18,152 bases of DNA from Prolixibacteraceae bacterium. GTDB lineage: Bacteria > Bacteroidota > Bacteroidia > Bacteroidales > Prolixibacteraceae. Shown piece after piece: positions 1-8,129 of this stretch. The position numbers were made by a program, and so were the translations under genes. How positions within the stretch are numbered: position 1 is the first letter of the stretch; each line of letters begins with the position of its first letter. Location of the stretch: NCBI GenBank assembly GCA_027858145.1, contig JAQIDF010000337.1, forward strand, positions 1 to 18,152. Direction: 5' to 3'. Below the pieces are notes generated by a model, which saw only the letters and a list, made by a program, of their open reading frames with translations, had not been told where the DNA came from and made no database searches.

Positions 1-378
1 CCCGACATTGCACAAACTTTTGCAGTAATGTGCGTGTGCAAAGGCATCCCGTTTCACTTTAGCGGCCTCGAAACCCTCAAAATAAAAGAAACCGACCGCA
101 TACAAGCGCTCATCACCGAACTCGAAAAACTGGGTGCCGAGCTTACAGAACCTGCTCACGGCGAACTGGCATGGAACGGTAACCTTGATGAAGCATTGTT
201 TGAAAGCACTGTTGAAATTGACACTTACCACGATCACCGCATGGCACTGGCCTTTGCCCCTGTAGCACTGACTAATAACCACATAAAAATTAACGACCCT
301 ATGGTGGTGACAAAATCGTACCCCGGATTTTGGAGCGATTTAAAAAATGCAGGATTTAAAGTGGCTGAAAACGCATAA
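1..378 (+). CDS. aroA: 3-phosphoshikimate 1-carboxyvinyltransferase (EPSP synthase), C-terminal part
   Basis: This is the last 125 codons of EPSP synthase, which transfers enolpyruvate from PEP to shikimate-3-phosphate in the cytoplasmic shikimate pathway for aromatic amino acids. The reading frame is open from base 1 (PDIAQTFAV), so the gene begins before the window; an ATG at 28 is internal. Family landmarks are visible: the KETDR segment, the YHDHRMALAF stretch near the C-terminus, and the closing SYPGFWSDLKNAGF. The full enzyme is about 410-430 residues, so roughly two thirds lie outside. The frame ends cleanly at TAA 376-378 with no sign of damage. The downstream 227 bases to the next gene hold no obvious strong terminator. 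Confidence 0.96.
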   Translation, partial: PDIAQTFAVMCVCKGIPFHFSGLETLKIKETDRIQALITELEKLGAELTEPAHGELAWNGNLDEALFESTVEIDTYHDHRMALAFAPVALTNNHIKINDPMVVTKSYPGFWSDLKNAGFKVAENA

Positions 379-605
379 GTATAATGGAAACAGTAATTCT
401 TTTCGGGGTTTTTGCTCCTTCACGGTCCGTTTTTATGGCTGTATGTAAAATCATTAACCAGCTAATACTTTTCGTTAAAACCCAAATATTTGATTCATCT
501 TTTTTAGCTGACATTTATGAATTAATTTCTTAAAAATTGTTATCACCTTTAGTCCTTTCTTGTATTATTGTTATTTTAGCCTGAAATTCAAAAAAAGGCA
601 CAACA

Positions 606-1748
606 GTGAAAAAAATAATTTTTATCATAGCAGCCGTTTTGGCATTATATTCTTGCTCAGACGATAATTTTAAAATAGAAGGAACCATCACGAATGCCCA
701 AACCTCGATGATATACCTCGAAAAACTGGGCATTGACAGGACAACCCCGATTGATTCTTCTGAAATCAACAAAAAGGGGCAGTTCAAACTCAGTGGCTCG
801 GTGAGTTATCCTACTTTCTTCCTGTTAAAGTTAAACGATCAAAAATTTGTAACCTTACTCATCGATTCACTTGAGGAAATTACATTTTCGGCCGATTATG
901 TAAACTTCTCAAACGATTATCTTGTTAAAGGATCATTTGGCTCGAAAAAAGTAAAACAGCTAAACGACAAGTTGTCGAAAACAAACACATCGATTGACTC
1001 CATCAGATCACTCATGTCGCTTAGCACAGCCAATAAAGACTACCAGAAACAAGAAAAAGAGTGGGGCAGGGAAATTGCATCCATCTACGAAGATCAACAA
1101 GAATTCTCAAAGATATTTATCGAAGAAAACCCATTCTCGATGGCATCGGTACTTGCCATATATCAGAAATTCAACAATGGCAATTACGTTATGCAAGACC
1201 TGCAAACACTTAAAATGGCGGCCTCGGCTTTGCATTCTATGTATCCAAAATCGGTTCATGCGCAATCGCTGTACCGCGATACCGAAAAACTTATACGCGA
1301 CATCAAGGCGCAAGAGATGAACGAATTTGTTGATAAATACGGCACAAACTCGCCCGAAATAACTCTTCCCAACCCTAATGGAAAAGAAATTGCATTGAGT
1401 TCATTACGTGGCAAAACTGTTCTTGTTCATTTTTGGTCGGCAGCCGACCGTACCAGCCGCATAATAAATCAAGTTCTGAAAGACAACTACCAGAAATTTA
1501 AATCAAAAGGGTTTGATATTTACCAGATAAGTGTAGATGAAAACCGTGAAGCATGGGAAAATGCCATTAAACAGGATGGCCTTACCTGGATCAATGTTGG
1601 TGACATGAATGGCAGCCTTTCGGCAGTAAACAGTTACAATATTACCTCAATCCCATCAAACTTCCTTTTGGATGAAGAGGGTAACATTATCGGACGTGAT
1701 TTAAAAGGGCCGGCTTTACATCGAAAACTCAACGAAATTTTGAACTAA
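606..1748 (+). CDS. DUF4369 / TlpA-like thioredoxin-fold lipoprotein lacking the CxxC motif
   Basis: A 380-residue exported lipoprotein starting at GTG 606; this start gives a complete type II signal (MKKIIFIIAAVLALYSC, lipid cysteine C17), and no better start is seen. Residues about 20-115 resemble the DUF4369 domain often found ahead of thioredoxin domains in Bacteroidota. Residues about 245-380 form an AhpC/TlpA-type thioredoxin fold (GKTVLVHFW, later TSIPSNFLLDEEGNIIG with the cis-Pro). Where TlpA proteins carry WCxxC, this one reads FWSAADRTSR, with D281 and S284 at the two cysteine positions. The only cysteine in the protein is the lipidated C17. It therefore cannot do thiol-disulfide exchange; a binding or structural role in the periplasm or outer membrane is more likely. 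It appears monocistronic. Confidence 0.9.
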   Translation: MKKIIFIIAAVLALYSCSDDNFKIEGTITNAQTSMIYLEKLGIDRTTPIDSSEINKKGQFKLSGSVSYPTFFLLKLNDQKFVTLLIDSLEEITFSADYVNFSNDYLVKGSFGSKKVKQLNDKLSKTNTSIDSIRSLMSLSTANKDYQKQEKEWGREIASIYEDQQEFSKIFIEENPFSMASVLAIYQKFNNGNYVMQDLQTLKMAASALHSMYPKSVHAQSLYRDTEKLIRDIKAQEMNEFVDKYGTNSPEITLPNPNGKEIALSSLRGKTVLVHFWSAADRTSRIINQVLKDNYQKFKSKGFDIYQISVDENREAWENAIKQDGLTWINVGDMNGSLSAVNSYNITSIPSNFLLDEEGNIIGRDLKGPALHRKLNEILN

Positions 1749-1796
1749 TAATAACAATATTCGACACTTTTTATAGAGTTTACACGATGTGCGCAT

Positions 1797-1804
1797 TATT
1801 TTTG
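1797..1804 (+). promoter_or_regulatory. Candidate Bacteroidota -7 element (TAnnTTTG) ahead of lpxH
   Basis: TATTTTTG at 1797-1804 is an exact match to the Bacteroidota TAnnTTTG -7 consensus. No good TTTG -33 box sits at the usual 17-21 base spacing. If used, it gives a leader of about 50 bases before the TTG start at 1863. A+T-rich DNA makes chance matches common. Confidence 0.35.
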
Positions 1805-1862
1805 CCCGTGTTGTATGTTTTTTCATAAATTGCACGCGTTTTTAAAAAATGCAGACTTTTAA

Positions 1863-2618
1863 TTGCCAAAAGATAAAACATATTTCATTTCGGATGTCCA
1901 CCTTGGAGCCCCGGCATTAAACAACAATCGTGAACGTGAACGGTTGTTTGTTCAATGGCTGGATAATGCAGCAAAAGACGCTGCGGCGATTTACCTCCTT
2001 GGCGACATCTTTGATTTTTGGTACGAATATAAAAAAGTAGCACCCCGTGGTTTTGTTCGCACTTTAGGTAAAATTGCAGAATTAACCGACAAAGGGATAC
2101 CCGTTTATTTTTTTACCGGAAATCATGATATCTGGGTATACGATTATTTACCATCTGAAACAGGGGTTACGGTTTGCCGTGAACCTTTTGTTACAACCAT
2201 TGAAGGGAAAAAGTTTTTCCTCGGGCATGGCGATGGTTTAGACCCGAAAGAAAAAGGCTATCTGGCACTTAAACGTTTTTTTACCAGTAAAACAGCTCAG
2301 TTTTTGTATTCACGCCTTCATCCAAACTTTGCATTTTGGATTGGCCACAAATGGGCAAAACACAGCCGACTTGCAAAAGGCACTGAACCTGAGATTAGTA
2401 AAGGGCCTGATTTTGAGACATGCGCCGCCTTTGCCAAACAATATCTCAAAAAAGAGCATATTGACTATTTTTTATTTGGCCATCGCCATGTTATGATGGA
2501 TGAACAAATGAATGAAAAATCACGTTTGTTGATACTGGGAGAATGGATAAACTATTTTTCATACGCCGTTTTTGACGGGAAAGAGTTAAAATTAAAACAA
2601 TACGATAAAAATTTGTGA
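1863..2618 (+). CDS. lpxH: UDP-2,3-diacylglucosamine diphosphatase-type metallophosphoesterase
   Basis: A 251-residue cytoplasmic or peripheral calcineurin-fold phosphoesterase, likely the enzyme that hydrolyses UDP-2,3-diacylglucosamine to lipid X in lipid A synthesis. All five metal motifs are present: D11-x-H13 (ISDVHLG), GD at 47-48 with D51, GNHD 86-89, GHGD 121-124 and GHRH 206-209. Length fits the COG2908/LpxH group (about 240-260). E. coli LpxH has GNRD where this has GNHD, so it may be an LpxH-like variant. The start is TTG at 1863, directly after an in-frame stop at 1860-1862, with no usable ATG nearby. The next gene begins 10 bases after its stop, so the two are probably co-transcribed. 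There is no signal peptide, unlike the two other phosphoesterase-like proteins in the window. Confidence 0.85.
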   Translation: MPKDKTYFISDVHLGAPALNNNRERERLFVQWLDNAAKDAAAIYLLGDIFDFWYEYKKVAPRGFVRTLGKIAELTDKGIPVYFFTGNHDIWVYDYLPSETGVTVCREPFVTTIEGKKFFLGHGDGLDPKEKGYLALKRFFTSKTAQFLYSRLHPNFAFWIGHKWAKHSRLAKGTEPEISKGPDFETCAAFAKQYLKKEHIDYFLFGHRHVMMDEQMNEKSRLLILGEWINYFSYAVFDGKELKLKQYDKNL

Positions 2619-2628
2619 TTAAAGCATT

Positions 2629-3714
2629 ATGAGTAAAGAGATTTACACTGTTATTACTGGATCGGGAAGTTACATCCCTGAGGTTGTTCTTAAAAATGAA
2701 GATTTTCTGAATCACGAATTTTATGAACCCAAATCCAATGAGCTTATTGATAAGCCAAACAAAGAGATTATTGACAAATTTGAGGAAATAACGAACATAA
2801 ACGAGCGCAGATGGGCAGCTGAAGATCAGATGACCTCCGACCTTGGAGCATTAGCAGCAAAAGATGCGCTTGAACAAAGTAATGTTGACCCTGAATCTCT
2901 TGATTTTATAATTGTAGGCCACAATTTTGGAGACATAGAATCGGACAACAACAGAACATTGATAATGCCCAGTATTGCGGCTCGCGTAAAACAAAAAATG
3001 AAGCTAAAAAAGCCATCCATCGTAGCTTTTGATGTAGTTGCCGGATGCCCCGGTTGGGTGCAGTCATTAATTGTTGCCAATGCATTCATAAAATCGGGAA
3101 CATACAAACGGGGAATGGTAATTGGAGCCGATGTCAACTCAAGAGTTGGCGACCCTTACGACCGCGACTGTATGATTTTTGCCGATGGAGCCGGTGCTGT
3201 TATTGTTGAAGGCAAGGAAAGCGAAACACCTGTTGGCTTCCTCTCACACTCCGAACGTACCGATACCTATGATTGGACGGAAATTCTGGTCATGGGACCA
3301 TCCCTCAACCCTAACCATGACCAAAATGACAGGTACATCCGTATGCAGGGACCTAAAGTATATGTTTATGCACTGCAGAATGTACCGGGAGTGGCTAAAG
3401 ATGCCCTCGACAAAGCCGGTCTCCACCTTTCGGAAATTAAAAAGGTGCTCATACATCAGGCTAACGAAAAGATGGACGAAGCAATATGCATGAGGTTAAT
3501 GAAACTTTACAAGTTAAAGGGCGACGTTAAAGACATCATGCCTATGACCATCAGTAAACTGGGGAATACATCGGCTGCAACCATACCTACCATGTACGAC
3601 ATGATTAAGAAAAACAAGATGAACGGCCACAAGATAAACAGTGGTGACAACATCATCTTTACATCAGTAGGTGCCGGCATGAATATTAATGCAGTAATTT
3701 ATCGCGAACCTTAA
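2629..3714 (+). CDS. 3-oxoacyl-ACP synthase III family protein (FabH-like)
   Basis: A 361-residue thiolase-fold ketosynthase. The FabH catalytic triad is intact: C140 in VVAGCPGW, H276 in IHQAN and N313 in LGNTS. Such enzymes condense an acyl-CoA or acyl-ACP with malonyl-ACP. It is about 40 residues longer than E. coli FabH (317), with extra length early (about residues 25-60) and in the middle, so it is probably a secondary family member rather than the main fatty acid initiator; the true substrate cannot be told from sequence. It follows lpxH by 10 bases, which hints at a lipid or envelope role. A perfect hairpin covers its stop codon and a terminator-like hairpin follows at 3751. Confidence 0.88.
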   Translation: MSKEIYTVITGSGSYIPEVVLKNEDFLNHEFYEPKSNELIDKPNKEIIDKFEEITNINERRWAAEDQMTSDLGALAAKDALEQSNVDPESLDFIIVGHNFGDIESDNNRTLIMPSIAARVKQKMKLKKPSIVAFDVVAGCPGWVQSLIVANAFIKSGTYKRGMVIGADVNSRVGDPYDRDCMIFADGAGAVIVEGKESETPVGFLSHSERTDTYDWTEILVMGPSLNPNHDQNDRYIRMQGPKVYVYALQNVPGVAKDALDKAGLHLSEIKKVLIHQANEKMDEAICMRLMKLYKLKGDVKDIMPMTISKLGNTSAATIPTMYDMIKKNKMNGHKINSGDNIIFTSVGAGMNINAVIYREP

Positions 3715-3738
3715 ATCTAATAGATTGTTAGATTTAAG
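3710..3738 (+). repeat. Perfect 11-bp inverted repeat over the ketosynthase stop codon
   Basis: CTTAAATCTAA (3710-3720) and TTAGATTTAAG (3728-3738) are exact reverse complements with a 7-base loop. The left arm contains the TAA stop codon at 3712-3714. No T-run follows, so this alone is not a standard intrinsic terminator; it may stabilise the mRNA 3' end ahead of the hairpin at 3751. Confidence 0.7.
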
Positions 3739-3750
3739 ATATGAGACTTT

Positions 3751-3782
3751 AAAGGTGGCACCAAACGGCGTCACCTTTTTTT
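3751..3782 (+). terminator. Intrinsic terminator of lpxH-ketosynthase unit, inside the 3' end of lysC
   Basis: AAAGGTGGC at 3751-3759 pairs with GTCACCTTT at 3770-3778 (nine pairs, one G-T). After one mismatch, two more pairs (CC with GG) close an AAAC tetraloop. The right arm runs into a T-run to 3782. The tract favours termination of plus-strand transcripts; the minus strand gives only a short TTT run. The right arm contains the stop codon (3771-3773) and last codons of the convergent aspartokinase gene. Confidence 0.7.
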
Positions 3783-5036
3783 AAGTACTAAAAATCGTGC
3801 TGTGTTTCGTGTCTTTTGTTCTAAATACACATTCCGGTGATCAATTTCAGCCTCAATCGCTTCGGGTGTGTAATGCCTGATCGTGATTAGCTCAAGGCCA
3901 TCGTTATACCTGACTTCAAAACTCTCGGCAAGCCGTTCTACAAGCTGCAATACCCCGTGCTCTGGTATATCAGTCGAAATTGACAGGTTCAAAGCCGATT
4001 GCTGAATCATGTTAATTTTCATTCTCAACTCACTAAAAGCGGCAAAAATCCATGCCATGCTTTCTTCATTCATGAAAGAAAAGTCGGGTTGAGATATGGT
4101 AATCAACACCTGCCTTGTCTTCATAATATACACCGGTATTTGCTTTCCGGGTTTTTCTGATTCATCGGACCCGATTATAGTTCCTTTCGCATCGGGCTTC
4201 AAAAACGAACGAACATGAAGCGGTATACCTGAATTTTCGAGCGGCTTGATAGTTTTTGGGTGAATTACTTTCGCACCGAAAAACGTAAGCTCAACAGCCT
4301 CGCGGTATGTCATTGAAGCAATTTTCCGGGGGTGCTCGAAATACTGCGGATCGGCATTTAAAATACCGGGGACATCTTTCCATACAACCACTTGTTCTGC
4401 TTCCAAAACATGACCCAGAATAGCGGCCGTGTAATCCGACCCTTCACGACCCAGTGTGGTTGTTAAATCGGATGTAGTTGCACCAATAAATCCCTGGGTT
4501 ATATAAAGCCTTTCATCTTTAAAATTTAATGTTTCCGGGATAAGTTTTCCAGATAACTCCCAATCGACATTGGCTTCCCGCCAGTTGTCATCCGTTCGCA
4601 ATAAGAAACGAATATCAATCCACTTGTTTGATATCTCTTCTTTATTCAGATAATAACTAATTATAGTTGTTGAAAGAATTTCACCATAGCTCACCAACTG
4701 GTCATATTCAAAATCAAAATTCAACGATGGCATCCGGCTAAGCCTGTCTTCAATCTTAAAGAACAGAGCATCGATAACCGGATATATTTCATCATTGGAT
4801 TCAAAAAGCCCATCAATTATCTGATTGTGGAAATTTTTAATCAGGTTGAATTTATCCCATTTCAACGCATCGCCCTTAAAATAAGCTTTTACCAAATCTT
4901 CAAACGCATTGGTCATTTTCCCCATTGCCGAAACCACAACCACCAGCTTGTCGTCGTATCCCGAAATAATTGAGGCCATATTTTTTAAGCTTTTGGCATC
5001 TTTTACCGATGCTCCACCAAATTTGAATACCTGCAT
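3771..5036 (-). CDS. lysC: Aspartate kinase (monofunctional)
   Basis: A 421-residue cytoplasmic enzyme that phosphorylates aspartate, the entry step to lysine, threonine, methionine and diaminopimelate. The amino acid kinase domain covers about 1-290: KFGGASV 5-11, VSYGE 115-119, GREGSDYTAA 196-205 and KDVPGILNADP 220-230. The C-terminal part has one clear ACT regulatory segment (about 305-370) and a shortened second one (about 376-421), so allosteric control by lysine or threonine is likely but not specified. E. coli LysC is 449 residues; the difference lies mostly in the tail. No homoserine dehydrogenase is fused. The ATG at 5034-5036 places the family motif five residues in, as usual. It stands alone on its strand; lysA of the same pathway lies 10.9 kb away. 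The last codons form part of a terminator for the opposing gene. Confidence 0.95.
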   Translation of the reverse strand: MQVFKFGGASVKDAKSLKNMASIISGYDDKLVVVVSAMGKMTNAFEDLVKAYFKGDALKWDKFNLIKNFHNQIIDGLFESNDEIYPVIDALFFKIEDRLSRMPSLNFDFEYDQLVSYGEILSTTIISYYLNKEEISNKWIDIRFLLRTDDNWREANVDWELSGKLIPETLNFKDERLYITQGFIGATTSDLTTTLGREGSDYTAAILGHVLEAEQVVVWKDVPGILNADPQYFEHPRKIASMTYREAVELTFFGAKVIHPKTIKPLENSGIPLHVRSFLKPDAKGTIIGSDESEKPGKQIPVYIMKTRQVLITISQPDFSFMNEESMAWIFAAFSELRMKINMIQQSALNLSISTDIPEHGVLQLVERLAESFEVRYNDGLELITIRHYTPEAIEAEIDHRNVYLEQKTRNTARFLVLKKR

Positions 5037-5154
5037 ATTGTATTGTTTTAGTATGTGCGAAAGATAATTACATTATTAAAATATACATTGACAAAATTCA
5101 GGTTATGCAATTTTTTGATCTTAAAACACCCTCTAGAACTGCTAAAACTATTTG

Positions 5155-5162
5155 TATATTTG
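5155..5162 (+). promoter_or_regulatory. Candidate -7 element (TATATTTG) that decides the rimM start
   Basis: TATATTTG at 5155-5162 matches TAnnTTTG exactly. Transcription would begin near 5168-5171, downstream of the ATG at 5105 but 12-15 bases before the ATG at 5183, which supports the shorter rimM. A matching TTTG -33 box at normal spacing is not evident. Confidence 0.45.
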
Positions 5163-5182
5163 CATTCATAAACAATACAATA

Positions 5183-5722
5183 ATGGCACAAAAAATAAAC
5201 CGTGATATCAGAAATAACCTTGTAGAAGTTGGCTTCGTTAAAAAATCGCAGGGCGTACAGGGAGGCATAATGGTCGTTTTTGACAACGAACCCACTTTTA
5301 TCGATGATTCACTTGATTTTCTTTTTCTCGAGATCGACGGTTTGCCCGTACCCTTTCCCATACTTTTTATGGAAGAACGTAACGATGCTGTTTTCTATAC
5401 CGAGCTTGATTTTGTTTCAGATAAGGAAGAAGCGCGAAGCTATGCAGGTTGCAAAGTTTTAGTTGAAAAAAAACACATCAACGACCAAATCGACAGCCAG
5501 AACGCCTCGGTTTTGAAAGGTTTTTCACTTTTCGACACAAAGCTCGGCCGAATTGGTATCATCAGCGAAATTGACGACTATGCAGGCAATCTGGTGTTTA
5601 CGGTTCTCGATGATAACAAAGAGTACATGATCCCATTCAACGAAGAACTTTTGGTGAAATTCGATGCCGATAAATCAATTATTGAAATGAACTGCCCCGA
5701 AGGTATCTTTGATGAAGAATAA
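5183..5722 (+). CDS. rimM: Ribosome maturation factor RimM
   Basis: A 179-residue protein matching RimM, which binds ribosomal protein S19 and assists maturation of the 30S subunit head. The N-terminal barrel begins with VEVGFVKKSQGVQGG, and the C-terminal PRC-like barrel shows the FSLFDTKLGRIGIISEIDD region, a YMIPFNEELL segment and the ending MNCPEGIFDEE. E. coli RimM is 182 residues, agreeing with a start at ATG 5183. The frame is open further up to ATG 5105, which would add 26 residues unlike the family and lie ahead of the probable promoter, so the longer version is rejected. The usual partners rpsP and trmD are not adjacent; instead an exported phosphoesterase-like gene begins 10 bases after the stop. 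Confidence 0.85.
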   Translation: MAQKINRDIRNNLVEVGFVKKSQGVQGGIMVVFDNEPTFIDDSLDFLFLEIDGLPVPFPILFMEERNDAVFYTELDFVSDKEEARSYAGCKVLVEKKHINDQIDSQNASVLKGFSLFDTKLGRIGIISEIDDYAGNLVFTVLDDNKEYMIPFNEELLVKFDADKSIIEMNCPEGIFDEE

Positions 5723-5732
5723 TAAGCCACAC

Positions 5733-6620
5733 ATGAAACGTTTTATTGTAATAACATATTTTTTGCTTTTAGTTCAAACAACAATCACTGCACAAAATGA
5801 TACACTTTTGTATTTTTTTGCAGGGCATACATATCAATGGTATACCCGCGGCGACAAAGTTGACACACGTCTCGAAGATTTAGACTTGTCAATATACGAT
5901 GGGATATGGCTCGGTGGCGATGTTTGTTCAGAAGCATTATTCGAATATTCAACATTACTATATATAGACAGCCTTTTTGATTTAAAGCACCCAAACACAC
6001 ACTGGACATTAGGAAATCATGATACGCGAAATGGCAACTGGATATGGCTGGAGGAATTCACCGGCAACAAAACTTTCTATGCAAGTACATATAAAGGAAT
6101 CAGCTATATTATACTGAATACATGCATAACACCCTACGACTGCGAACAACTCAATGCCCAATATAAAATCATCAAAGATGTATGTGATACCATTCAATCA
6201 TCTTCACATTTAATTATCATGTCACACCACGGACTCTGGCATAAGGTTCCGGGGTTACCAATATCATACTTAAACGCACAAAGCAACTTGATTTACTATA
6301 ATTTTAACTGTAACAGCACCGAGAGCACATTTATTAATGAAATATATCCCAGACTCGTTGAAGTTGAAGAAAGAGGCACTGATGTTATTTGCATGATGGG
6401 AGACCTGGGAGCTTCTGAACTTGATTTTATATCAGATGATAGCATTCAATTTTTGGGAACCGGTTTAAACCGAAGTTACTACAAGGATCCGGTTGAACGT
6501 GCTAATTCTGACATCGACCATGTTCTCATATTCGAGCATATACCCGCAAAGAAAGAATTAACCTGGGAGTTTGTCAATCTCGATCTCTTGTCAGGATACC
6601 AACCCCCTAATGAACAATAA
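5733..6620 (+). CDS. Exported calcineurin-like phosphoesterase with altered metal motifs (copy A)
   Basis: A 295-residue protein with an N-terminal signal peptide (MKRFIVITYFLLLVQTTITA, cleavage near 20) and a metallophosphoesterase-like body. Visible motifs are GGD at 61-63, GNHD 94-97 and SHH 164-166. The first motif reads FFAGH (A30, G31, H32) where the family has D-x-H, and the last reads MGDLG (D224) where GHxH is expected. Metal binding is therefore noncanonical or reduced. A protein on the minus strand at 8130-8984 has the same deviations. The frame is open up to TTG 5709 inside rimM, but ATG 5733 gives a clean signal peptide and is preferred. It lies 10 bases after rimM and may be read from its promoter. 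Its 3' end overlaps the convergent gene by 14 bases. Composition is A+T-richer than rimM. The substrate is unknown. Confidence 0.75.
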   Translation: MKRFIVITYFLLLVQTTITAQNDTLLYFFAGHTYQWYTRGDKVDTRLEDLDLSIYDGIWLGGDVCSEALFEYSTLLYIDSLFDLKHPNTHWTLGNHDTRNGNWIWLEEFTGNKTFYASTYKGISYIILNTCITPYDCEQLNAQYKIIKDVCDTIQSSSHLIIMSHHGLWHKVPGLPISYLNAQSNLIYYNFNCNSTESTFINEIYPRLVEVEERGTDVICMMGDLGASELDFISDDSIQFLGTGLNRSYYKDPVERANSDIDHVLIFEHIPAKKELTWEFVNLDLLSGYQPPNEQ

Positions 6621-8070
6621 ACTTATCTGAGTGAATACTTTTCCCCTTATATTTTAAATGATATATGTATGCACCACTACCAATGTTAACAGTTAAATTA
6701 TTAACCTGATTTGACCCCACTTTTTCAGACCAAACGACCCGGCCACCCATTGTGAAAACCTGAAAGTCAAATTCAAAATTACTGTATGCTTGAATCTCAA
6801 CAAAAAGTGTATGGTTAATTACCGGATTAGGATACACACTCACAGACACTACAAAATTGTTTTGTAAGTATTGAGTAACTTTTATAACCTCGCCATCTTT
6901 ACCAACTTTGTATAGTAAAAAATCAGATTTCCCCACATTTCCGCAACGAGTATAACCTGCAACAATACAACCTGAATCGGAAACGCACATTAAATCCTTA
7001 CCATAATCTGAATATTGGGTCCCATAGCATTTATCCCATAATAAATCACCATCTAAGTCAGTTTTAATTAAATACAGATCAGGTTCACCATTATTTGAAT
7101 AACTTGAACTTGTACCAACAATATATAAACTGTTACCGGAAGTTAATGCAACCGATTCGCCATATTCATAGTTCGCACCACCATATGTCTTTTTCCACAA
7201 CTCATTCCCATTTTCGTCAATTTTCATTAAAAATACATCAAAGCTCCCCGCGCCCTCACTTTGAGTCGAGCCACAAACATAATAACCACCTGACGGTGCT
7301 TGTACAATAGATTTTGCCCAGTCATGACCATCACCTCCATATGTTTCACACCATATTAATTCTCCCATAGAATTTGTTTTAACAATATAGATATCGGCAT
7401 CATGATTTTTAAAATCTGTACGCGTTGGGTTAAAAAATCCACCCTCAGTGCCAGCAATAATCAACTCATTCTGCCTATTCTCAACGATACAAAAACCATA
7501 ATCTACATATCGTGAGCCGAAATGATTTTCCCACAACTTTTCACCTTTCTCGTCTGTTTTTACTAAATATATGTCGCCATAAACATCCCGGCTTTTGGTA
7601 AATCCCACCAAAGCAAAGCCTTTGTCTTCACATTGAATAACACCAAAACCCTGATCTGAGTGAAAATCTCCGTAGTAATTTGTCCAAACTTCATCTCCCT
7701 TGCTATTTATTTTGGTCAGTCTCATATCGTTATTTAAAAATCCTTTATCCCAGGAACTTCCAAAAACAAACACTCCATTTTCATTGATAAATAAATCATG
7801 TCCAGTATCGTGATGAAAATCGCCAAATATTTTTGATTGACTAATATTAAAAGTGTTATCAATTTTCAATAAATGATAGTCTGCTGCACTTTGTCCGGTT
7901 TTTCTTGTAGTACCTAAAAGATACAATGAGTTTTGGAAATGCCCTGCACGATAAAGTATGTCATCCTGACCTGTTCCATATATCAATTCATTCTGTGGGA
8001 ATACAGTATTGGTTGAAAACAGCAGAAAGGCAAGGATTAAAAGGTTTGGTTTTTTAAAGATAGGACACAT
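6607..8070 (-). CDS. Secreted seven-repeat (probable beta-propeller) protein with T9SS sorting domain
   Basis: A 487-residue secreted protein. It has a signal peptide (about 1-25, ending TNTVFPQ) and seven repeats of about 50-60 residues keyed by a DxxLxKxDxxGxxxW pattern: DYHLLKIDN, DMRLTKINS, DIYLVKTDE, DIYIVKTNS, DVFLMKIDE, DLYLIKTDL and DFLLYKVGK. Each is followed by a YGG/YGD turn and a GTT/GST strand. Seven such units suggest a seven-bladed propeller. Residues about 411-487 form a type A T9SS C-terminal domain (SVYPNP, then MGGRVVW, then GAYIYHLKYKGK), so it is exported by the type IX system and probably surface-anchored or released. It lies between two phosphoesterase-like genes and overlaps the end of the first by 14 bases. 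No catalytic residues can be assigned; a binding role is possible. Confidence 0.85.
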   Translation of the reverse strand: MCPIFKKPNLLILAFLLFSTNTVFPQNELIYGTGQDDILYRAGHFQNSLYLLGTTRKTGQSAADYHLLKIDNTFNISQSKIFGDFHHDTGHDLFINENGVFVFGSSWDKGFLNNDMRLTKINSKGDEVWTNYYGDFHSDQGFGVIQCEDKGFALVGFTKSRDVYGDIYLVKTDEKGEKLWENHFGSRYVDYGFCIVENRQNELIIAGTEGGFFNPTRTDFKNHDADIYIVKTNSMGELIWCETYGGDGHDWAKSIVQAPSGGYYVCGSTQSEGAGSFDVFLMKIDENGNELWKKTYGGANYEYGESVALTSGNSLYIVGTSSSYSNNGEPDLYLIKTDLDGDLLWDKCYGTQYSDYGKDLMCVSDSGCIVAGYTRCGNVGKSDFLLYKVGKDGEVIKVTQYLQNNFVVSVSVYPNPVINHTLFVEIQAYSNFEFDFQVFTMGGRVVWSEKVGSNQVNNLTVNIGSGAYIYHLKYKGKSIHSDKFIVH

Positions 8071-8101
8071 TTTTCTATTTGTAGTTTTAAAATTTGCAGA
8101 T

Positions 8102-8109
8102 CAAATATA
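8102..8109 (-). promoter_or_regulatory. Candidate -7 element upstream of the T9SS protein gene
   Basis: On the minus strand these bases read TATATTTG, an exact TAnnTTTG match about 30 bases ahead of the ATG at 8070. The context ATCAAATATATT is repeated at 9159-9170 upstream of the next minus-strand gene. No clear -33 TTTG box. Confidence 0.4.
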
Positions 8110-8129
8110 TTGAAAAATCATCAAGTATT

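Noticed and set aside
384..533. A 49-codon frame starting 5 bases after aroA.
   Set aside because: It resembles no family, has no promoter or signal evidence, and sits in low-complexity A+T-rich DNA; likely chance.
5105..5182. An upstream ATG that would lengthen RimM by 26 residues.
   Set aside because: The added residues do not resemble RimM, and a -7 promoter match lies downstream of this ATG.
5709..5732. TTG/ATG starts inside rimM for phosphoesterase copy A.
   Set aside because: They add polar residues before the signal peptide; ATG 5733 gives a normal signal sequence.
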